DNA of 64,000 nt from Spirochaetaceae bacterium. GTDB lineage: Bacteria; Spirochaetota; Spirochaetia; Treponematales; Rectinemataceae. Positions 58,776 through 64,000 of this stretch are shown here, piece after piece. The notes beneath the pieces are model-generated. The model saw nothing but the letters and a program-made list of their open reading frames with translations. It made no database searches and had not been told where the DNA came from. Made by a program: the position numbers and the translations under genes. Within the stretch, counting starts at the first letter, position 1; every line of letters starts with the position of its first letter. The stretch covers positions 1-64,000 of the forward strand of contig JANXYO010000063.1 in NCBI GenBank assembly GCA_025356015.1. The letters are read 5' to 3'.

Positions 58776-59330
58776 CTACTTGCCGGCGCTCACCAGGGCG
58801 ACCATCTTGTCGATGTACTCGTCGACCCATTTCTGGCCGGTATCCTTCGAGCTCACGTTGGTTATGGTTATATTGATGAGCTTGCCTGAGAAGTAGCCGA
58901 GCCAGAGCCCCTCGTAGGTTACAAAGCCTGGCTCGCAGCCCGTGCCGAGGACGAGGGTCCGCTTCTTCCACTCCATGAGGCCCTTCTTGTAGGCGCCCTT
59001 GCCCGCCGGCTCCGTGCGCGTTCCCATCATCTCGCGCGCAGGGTCCTGGGGGCTCTTCGCCATGAGGGCGAGGGACTTGTCGGCCCCCGGGGAGGCCTGC
59101 CAGCCGAAGGTGAAGCCGATCTTCTCTGCGTTCTTGCAGCTCGAGTCAGTCTCCCGCTCCGACATGCTCGTGTCGGCGACGCCCTGGGCCCTCATCGCTT
59201 GGACCGAGGACCTCTGGGGCAGGAGGACGAAGCCGGGAGGAGGAGCAGGCAGGGCCTGCTGGGCCGCGAGAGAAAGTGCTCCAATGAAAAGCAATGCTAC
59301 CAGCATGGCCGAGATCCATTTCGCGTTCAT
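58776..59330 (-). CDS. Secreted protein of unknown function
   Basis: This 184-residue protein has a Sec signal peptide (MNAKWISAMLVALLFIGALS, cleavage near LAAQQ) and a proline-rich stretch just after it (ALPAPPPGFVLLPQRSS). The mature domain has two cysteines (SSCKNAEKIG and GTGCEPGFVTYEG) that could form a disulfide. It ends in a helical KWVDEYIDKMVALVSAGK. I recognise no family. It has a GGAG-type site and stands alone upstream of the truncated sigma factor gene. A periplasmic or surface location is expected. Confidence 0.78.
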   Translation of the reverse strand: MNAKWISAMLVALLFIGALSLAAQQALPAPPPGFVLLPQRSSVQAMRAQGVADTSMSERETDSSCKNAEKIGFTFGWQASPGADKSLALMAKSPQDPAREMMGTRTEPAGKGAYKKGLMEWKKRTLVLGTGCEPGFVTYEGLWLGYFSGKLINITITNVSSKDTGQKWVDEYIDKMVALVSAGK

Positions 59331-59370
59331 GTGGACTCCTTATTCTTCGGGTGATTATCTATGAGTGGGA

Positions 59371-59457
59371 CTAGTGGACCCCATTATGCCTCTCCACGAG
59401 CCCCGCGAAATCCTCCCAGGTCGAAGCCGACAGCGATTTCACTGCGTGGGATTTCAT
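59371..59457 (-). pseudogene. 28-residue stub of a GNAT acetyltransferase
   Basis: A full GGGAGG site and ATG open a frame reading MKSHAVKSLSASTWEDFAGL and VERHNGVH, then a stop. STWEDFAGLVERHNGV is the recognisable start of a GNAT branch (usually followed by WGGCWCM). Everything after it is gone. It lies in the 300-base gap 59331-59632, in which I see nothing else except weak promoter-like A/T patches. Confidence 0.6.
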
Positions 59458-59632
59458 GGTTTGACCTCCCGTGCCCCATGGTATTTCCACCCCAAGCCCC
59501 CGTCAACAGCGCGCATCGGACCGCCGACTGAGGCTTTCAAGGCCCTTGTTCCAGTATCTTGTATGCAGTGCAGGTCCGCGGATCGCCGGCCATACGGCAG
59601 CCCTGCCCGCCCCTTTTGAAGGAGATCCCCGC

Positions 59633-60274
59633 ATGACGCGCCACCAGGTCACCGACAGCATCGTCCAGTTCTCGACCTTCTACGATCCCGTCAATTTCAC
59701 CTTCGACCAGTACCTCCTGGATGGCCCCTCCCCGATCCTCGTGCACACCGGCCCCGTCTTCCTCGCCGGCGAGCTGCTTGGCAAGCTGTCCCAGGAGCTT
59801 GGCGACAAGGCCCTGCTCTTCATCTTCGCCTCCCACTTCGAGAGCGACGAATGCGGGGCCCTCGCCCCCATCCTTGTGCGCTACCCCGAGGCGAAGGTGA
59901 TCTGCTCCGAGACCACGGCGCGTCAGCTTCGGGGCTTCGGGATCACCGACAGGCTCCTCCCCCAGGCCGCGGGAGCCAGCCTCAAGGTCGAGGGCTGGGA
60001 GCTCCACTTCATCGCCTACCCCGCCGAGATGCACAGCTGGGAGGGGCTCATCATGTACGAGAAGGGCTCCCAGACCCTCTTCAGCAGCGACCTGTTCATC
60101 CGCTTCGGGAAATTCGGCAAGGAGCACCTGGAATCGAGCCTCGGCGAGGAGCTGGCCTCCCTCCAGGCTGATCCAATGCTTTCATCTGTGTCTGCTGACA
60201 GGCTGAGGAAAGAGCTCTCCGCCCTCGCGATCAGGCGGATCGCTGTGGGCCACGGGCCGTATATCAGGCTCTAG
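59633..60274 (+). CDS. Flavodiiron-like MBL-fold diiron protein (ODP type)
   Basis: This is a 213-residue protein made only of the metallo-beta-lactamase-like domain of flavodiiron proteins, without the flavodoxin part. The ligand set is H-x-E-x-D-E in FASHFESDECGAL, then His in AEMHSWEGLIM, Asp in LFSSDLFIRFG and His in VGHGPYI. Glu replaces the usual last His of HxExDH. Stand-alone ODP proteins are known in spirochaetes and bind oxygen or iron rather than reduce oxygen on their own (recalled, not checked). The ATG at 59633 has a GGAG site. A chemotaxis or redox-sensing role is inference. Confidence 0.8.
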   Translation: MTRHQVTDSIVQFSTFYDPVNFTFDQYLLDGPSPILVHTGPVFLAGELLGKLSQELGDKALLFIFASHFESDECGALAPILVRYPEAKVICSETTARQLRGFGITDRLLPQAAGASLKVEGWELHFIAYPAEMHSWEGLIMYEKGSQTLFSSDLFIRFGKFGKEHLESSLGEELASLQADPMLSSVSADRLRKELSALAIRRIAVGHGPYIRL

Positions 60275-60314
60275 CGGGCCGGCGGCATCGGCCTCGATGA
60301 AGGGAGGAAGTGCG

Positions 60315-60803
60315 ATGGTGTTCCGCTGTTCCTGTGGCCAGGTCGAGCTTGAGGCGAGGGCCAGGCCAATCCTGGCGAGCGTATGCCACTGCGACGACTG
60401 CCAGAGGGCGTCCCGCGAGCTGGAGTCCCTTCCCGGCGCGCCCCGTGTTCTCGGTGAAGGCGGAGGGACAGAGTACGTCCTCTACCGGAAGGATAGGCTC
60501 GTCTTCACCAAGGGGAAGGAGCTGCTCAGGGACCACCGCCTCGAGAGGGAGGCCTTCACAAAGAGGGTGGTGGCATCGTGCTGCAACTCGGCCATGTTTC
60601 TCGACTATGAGAAGGGGCACTGGTTCTCGCTCTACCGCGACCGTGTCATGGGCCCAAAGCCGAGCATCCAGATGCGGGTCCAGACTAAGTACAAGGCCAA
60701 GGGGGCCTTGATTGCGGGTGACGTTCCATCTTCCAAGGGCTTTCCTGCGGGATTCATCTTCAGGCTGCTGTGGGCGAAGGTGGGGATGCTCCTGGGAAGC
60801 TGA
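60315..60803 (+). CDS. GFA/Mss4-like zinc protein
   Basis: This is a 162-residue protein with the cysteine pattern of the GFA (glutathione-dependent formaldehyde-activating enzyme-like) family: FRCSCGQVEL, CHCDDCQRAS and VASCCNSAMF. These residues build the structural and catalytic zinc sites. Most members have no proven formaldehyde activity. I use the ATG at 60315, seven bases after GGGAGG; the frame to 60297 has no site. It follows the diiron protein gene by 40 bases and is probably co-transcribed. Confidence 0.82.
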   Translation: MVFRCSCGQVELEARARPILASVCHCDDCQRASRELESLPGAPRVLGEGGGTEYVLYRKDRLVFTKGKELLRDHRLEREAFTKRVVASCCNSAMFLDYEKGHWFSLYRDRVMGPKPSIQMRVQTKYKAKGALIAGDVPSSKGFPAGFIFRLLWAKVGMLLGS

Positions 60804-60876
60804 CGATCCGCTCGGCTCGGGCCAAAGAGTATACACCGCCTTTGCGGGCGCGCAAGCTCAAACGGCCCCCGGCTAC

Positions 60877-60906
60877 TTGATGAAGAAGCTCTTTGCGCTC
60901 TATACT
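60877..60906 (+). promoter_or_regulatory. Candidate fusA promoter
   Basis: TTGATG (60877-60882) and TATACT (60901-60906) are 18 bases apart. The leader to the fusA ATG at 61049 would be about 135 bases. I see no other gene in 60804-61048. Confidence 0.55.
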
Positions 60907-61048
60907 GCGATGTGCACCGCTACTTTTCAAGCAAACGATGACAAACCGCAGAGCTTGCAAGGTAAAGCAGGGCACCCGAGTCCAGGGAAAATCGCGACGA
61001 ACGCATGGCTAGCATGCGATATTCAATCCGCAAGAGGTAGTGACCGAC

Positions 61049-63139
61049 ATGGCCATCGACATCCTAAAGATGCGAAACATCGGCATCAGCGCTCATATCG
61101 ATTCCGGCAAGACGACGCTGTCCGAACGGATCCTTTTCTACTGCCAGAAGATCCACGCCATCCACGAGGTGAAGGGCAAGGACGGGGCCGGGGCTACCAT
61201 GGACTCGATGGACCTCGAGCGCGAGCGCGGGATCACCATCCAGTCCGCCGCGACCAACGTCCAGTGGAAGGACTATGACATCAACCTCATCGACACCCCC
61301 GGACACGTCGACTTCACCATCGAGGTCGAGCGCTCACTGCGCGTCCTCGATGGGGCCGTCCTCGTGCTCTGCGCCGTCGCGGGTGTCCAGTCCCAGTCGA
61401 TCACGGTCGACCGCCAGCTCAAGCGCTACCACGTACCCAGGCTCGCCTTCATCAACAAGTGCGACCGCACCGGCGCCAACCCCTTCAGGGTAAAGGCCCA
61501 GCTCGCCGAGAAGCTCGGCCTCAACCCCGTCTTCCTCACCCTCCCGATCGGCCTCGAGGACAAGCTCGAGGGGGTCGTCGACCTCATAGACATGAAGGCG
61601 ATCTATTTCGACGGCGACAACGGCGAGGACATGCGCTACGCCGAGATCCCCGCCCACCTCGTGGCCAACGCCGAGAAGTACCGAGAGGAGCTCATCGAGT
61701 CGGCGTCGATGTTCGACGACGAGCTCATGGAGGCCGCCCTCGAGGGCAACGCCACCAACGAGCAGATCATCGAGGCGGTCCGCAAGGGCTGCGTCGCCGA
61801 GGCCCTCGTGCCCGTCTTCGTGGGCTCGGCCTACAAGAACAAGGCCGTCCAGGTCCTCCTCGACGGAGTCGTGCGCTACCTGCCCAACCCCACCGAGGTG
61901 CGCAACATCGCCCTCGACCTCGACAACGACGAGGCCGAGGTCGTGCTCAAGGCCGACCCGGCAGAAAAGGCTGTCGCCCTCGGCTTCAAGCTCGAGGACG
62001 GCCAGTACGGCCAGCTCACCTACGTGCGCATCTACCAGGGCGAGATCAAGAAGGGCACCGAGCTCTACAACACCCGCTCGCGCAAGAAGTTCAAGGTGGG
62101 ACGCCTCGTGCGCATGCACGCGAACAACATGGAAGACATCAACGAGGGCTTCAACGGGGATATCGTCGCGTTGTTCGGCGTCGAGTGCGCCTCGGGCGAC
62201 ACCTTCTGCGACCCCTCGCTGAACTACGCCATGACATCGATGTACGTCCCCGAGCCCGTCATCTCCCTGTCGATCGAGCCCAAGGACAAGAAGTCCTCGG
62301 ACCAGCTCGGCAAGGCCCTCAACAGGTTCACCAAGGAAGACCCGACCTTCCGCACCTATGTCGATCCCGAGTCCAACCAGACCATCATCCAGGGCATGGG
62401 CGAGCTCCACCTCGAGGTCTACATCGAGCGCATGAAGCGCGAGTACAAGTGCGAGGTCGACACGGGCATGCCCCAGGTCGCCTACCGCGAGGCCATCACC
62501 CAGAGGGCCGACTTCAACTACACCCACAAGAAGCAGACCGGCGGCTCGGGCCAGTACGGCAAGGTCGCCGGCTGGATAGAGCCCAACGCCGAGTCCAACT
62601 ACGAGTTCGTCGACTCGATCAAGGGCGGCTCGATCCCCAAGGAATTCATCACGAGCTGCGACAAGGGCTTCAAGGAGTCGATCAAGAAGGGCAGCCTCAT
62701 CGGCTTCCCGATCGTCAACACAAAGGTGACGATCAACGACGGCGGCTCCCATGCCGTCGACTCCTCGGACATCGCCTTCCAGCTCGCCTCGATCGGCGCC
62801 TTCCGCGAGGCCTACGAGAAGGCCAAGCCCGTGATCCTCGAGCCCATCATGAAGGTCGAGATCGAGGGCCCGACCGAGTTCCAGGGCAATTTCTTCGCCT
62901 CGGTGAACCAGAGGCGGGGCCTCATCTCCTCCTCCTCCGAGGACGGCCACTTCTGCAAGGTCGAGGCCGAGGTGCCCCTGTCCGAGATGTTCGGCTTCTC
63001 CACGGTGATCCGCTCCCTGTCCCAGGGCAAGGCCGAGTTCACCATGGAGTTCCTCAAGTACGGCAAGGTCCCGACGAACGTCTCCGAGCAGCTGCGCAAG
63101 GACTACCTGGAGAAGCGCAGGCTGGAGCACGCGAAGTAG
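61049..63139 (+). CDS. fusA: Translation elongation factor G, spd/EF-G1-like type
   Basis: This 696-residue GTPase drives ribosomal translocation (or, in some lineages, recycling). G motifs: [17 protein letters not shown] and NKCD. The switch I region reads [20 protein letters not shown], which resembles the mitochondrial EF-G1 and bacterial spdEFG1 group rather than the common DWMEQE type. Domain IV ([16 protein letters not shown]) is intact. I use the ATG at 61049 with AGAGG upstream; a GTG at 61040 sits too close to that site. No ribosomal protein or tuf genes are adjacent. Confidence 0.94.
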   Translation: MAIDILKMRNIGISAHIDSGKTTLSERILFYCQKIHAIHEVKGKDGAGATMDSMDLERERGITIQSAATNVQWKDYDINLIDTPGHVDFTIEVERSLRVLDGAVLVLCAVAGVQSQSITVDRQLKRYHVPRLAFINKCDRTGANPFRVKAQLAEKLGLNPVFLTLPIGLEDKLEGVVDLIDMKAIYFDGDNGEDMRYAEIPAHLVANAEKYREELIESASMFDDELMEAALEGNATNEQIIEAVRKGCVAEALVPVFVGSAYKNKAVQVLLDGVVRYLPNPTEVRNIALDLDNDEAEVVLKADPAEKAVALGFKLEDGQYGQLTYVRIYQGEIKKGTELYNTRSRKKFKVGRLVRMHANNMEDINEGFNGDIVALFGVECASGDTFCDPSLNYAMTSMYVPEPVISLSIEPKDKKSSDQLGKALNRFTKEDPTFRTYVDPESNQTIIQGMGELHLEVYIERMKREYKCEVDTGMPQVAYREAITQRADFNYTHKKQTGGSGQYGKVAGWIEPNAESNYEFVDSIKGGSIPKEFITSCDKGFKESIKKGSLIGFPIVNTKVTINDGGSHAVDSSDIAFQLASIGAFREAYEKAKPVILEPIMKVEIEGPTEFQGNFFASVNQRRGLISSSSEDGHFCKVEAEVPLSEMFGFSTVIRSLSQGKAEFTMEFLKYGKVPTNVSEQLRKDYLEKRRLEHAK

Positions 63140-63149
63140 GAGAAATAGT

Positions 63150-63273
63150 ACCGCAGAGGCGCCGAGACGCAGAAAGGATGGGAGAGATGGGATTTCCAGG
63201 AGGGCTCAGCCATTCCGATCCTTCTCTCTCCTCTTGCTTCTTTCCGAATCTTTCCTCTGCGTCTCTGCGGTTA
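63150..63273. repeat. Second copy of the CCGCAGAG inverted-repeat element
   Basis: The left arm ACCGCAGAGGCGCCGAGACG (63150 onward) and the right arm CCTCTGCGTCTCTGCGGTT (63254-63272) are near reverse complements flanking about 80 bases that carry no gene. They share CCGCAGAG..CGCAGA with the element at 1153-1217. It lies directly after fusA and could form a long hairpin that ends its transcript. Confidence 0.75.
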
Positions 63274-63344
63274 GTTTTCATTCCCATGATTGGTTTTGCC
63301 CGGATGGGCGATATGGCTTATAATGACATCAACGAGGAGTCCAT

Positions 63345-64000
63345 ATGCTGAAAGAGGAGCTGATTGCCAAGAGCCCGGTGCGCCTCCTGGAGCGATCCAT
63401 CGAGGGAGGCCTAAAGCCCGGCAACATCGGAATCATCGCGAGCCGCAAGGGCATTGGCAAGACGAGCGTCCTTGTCCAGCTTGCCCTGGACAAGCTGCTC
63501 CAGGGCGAGAAGGTCATCCATGTCTCCTTCACCGCCCACACCAGCTACGTCATCTCCTGGTATGAGAACATCTTCTCGGAGCTAGCCAAGCGGCGGAACC
63601 TCGAGCACCTCGGCGAGGTCAAGGACGACCTGGTAAAAAACCGGGTCATCATGAACTTCGCCCAGGAAGGGGTCTCCATAGACCAGATCCTGCGCTCCCT
63701 CAAGGCCATGGTCGTCGACGGCGGCTTCAAGGCCAAGACCCTCATAGTGGACGGCTACGACTTCACCCAGGCGACCAAGGACAGGCTCCAGAAGGTCAAG
63801 GAGTTCGCCGGCGAGATGGGCATCGAGGTCTGGTACTCCTGCACCCTCCTTGGTGAGGAGCCCCTGGTCGACAAGAACAACGTCCCCATGATCCTGCGCG
63901 AATACATCGACTCGGTCTCCGTCCTAATCCTCCTCGAGCCCAAGGCGGAGTACATACACTTCACGGTGGTTAAAGACCACGACGTGATGAACCCGCACGA
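63345..64000 (+). CDS. RecA/KaiC-like P-loop ATPase (partial, cut by window end)
   Basis: This frame is open from the ATG at 63345 (GAGGAG site) to the end of the window, giving at least 218 residues. The Walker A-like region is ASRKGIGKTSVLVQLALDKL near residue 38, the Walker B-like strand is AKTLIVDGYDFT near residue 132, and the core has the RecA/DnaB topology. The conserved first Gly of the P-loop is replaced (SRKGIGKT). I recall similar proteins of unknown role in spirochaetes. The C-terminus is outside the window. Confidence 0.8.
   Translation, partial: MLKEELIAKSPVRLLERSIEGGLKPGNIGIIASRKGIGKTSVLVQLALDKLLQGEKVIHVSFTAHTSYVISWYENIFSELAKRRNLEHLGEVKDDLVKNRVIMNFAQEGVSIDQILRSLKAMVVDGGFKAKTLIVDGYDFTQATKDRLQKVKEFAGEMGIEVWYSCTLLGEEPLVDKNNVPMILREYIDSVSVLILLEPKAEYIHFTVVKDHDVMNPH

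Noticed and set aside
59365-59619. 84-codon plus-strand frame in the gap before the diiron protein gene
   Set aside because: No ribosome-binding site or motif; the minus strand of the same DNA carries a recognisable GNAT stub with a good start.
61334-63130. 598-codon open frame antisense to fusA
   Set aside because: Its composition (Leu/Gly/Asp/Val-rich, low complexity) is what the complement of a GC-rich, third-position-biased gene gives; it has no domain signature and fusA is certain on the other strand.
1-64000. CRISPR arrays, rRNA genes, tRNA genes and insertion sequences
   Set aside because: Reading by eye I found no regularly spaced repeats, no rRNA-like blocks, no clear tRNA T-loop/acceptor pairing and no transposase frame. 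A covariance-model search could still find a tRNA or small RNA that I missed.

Overview
The window is a GC-rich bacterial chromosome segment, almost fully coding, with short intergenic gaps and many ATGA stop/start overlaps. I see no rRNA, tRNA, CRISPR array or insertion sequence. Several genes point to a high-GC spirochaete: an EF-G of the mitochondrial EF-G1-like (spd) type, a flavodiiron-like ODP protein with an HxExDE signature, a stand-alone CheD, a FliL-like protein and a relic of a SUMF1-type secreted protein. The placement is inference; no rRNA gene is present to settle it.

Layout. 0-6.2 kb (minus): a ribose-type sugar ABC importer operon with a sugar isomerase/epimerase, a Gfo/Idh/MocA dehydrogenase and a shrunken alcohol dehydrogenase, read from a strong promoter that faces a divergent ROK repressor (6.4-7.6 kb). 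7.6-9.4 kb (plus): a Crp/Fnr regulator, a DUF2892 membrane peptide, a glutaredoxin and a SHOCT peptide. 9.5-12.5 kb (minus): yqeC-yqeB-selD, a labile-selenium molybdenum-hydroxylase maturation operon, followed by a methyltransferase relic. 12.5-15.6 kb (minus): csoR-copA-copZ copper defence. 15.7-18.4 kb: D-cysteine desulfhydrase/ACC-deaminase family enzyme, an MBL-fold hydrolase and ribokinase. 18.4-23.8 kb: a Fe/polyamine-type ABC importer beside a glycerol-1-phosphate dehydrogenase-type gene. 23.9-28.0 kb: a cytidylate-kinase-like gene, then a sulfur module (ArsR, DsrE2, TusA, NarI-like cytochrome b, HdrD/DsrK-like iron-sulfur protein).

28.2-37.2 kb: CheD, a cNMP-binding protein, a PadR regulator, aspS with a decayed second copy of its own 3' end, a secreted protein, and an operon of ABC exporter, MFS transporter and FliL-like protein. 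37.2-44.2 kb: OsmC, a PAS histidine kinase, a GAF/fRMsr protein and an RND efflux pair. 44.3-60.8 kb: an accessory region with a polyol/rare-sugar catabolic locus (two zinc dehydrogenases, an SDR, an ABC importer, an FGGY kinase and a ketose 3-epimerase), GNAT, PhzF, DinB, VOC and GFA proteins and many gene relics. 61.0-64.0 kb: fusA and an ATPase cut by the window edge.

Two things stand out. First, at least eight genes survive as relics, and several keep a native ribosome-binding site and both ends while the middle is gone. Second, the 24.7-28.0 kb sulfur module joins a persulfide-sensor-like ArsR and sulfur-carrier proteins to a DsrMK/Hdr-like membrane redox pair, without dissimilatory sulfite reductase genes nearby.
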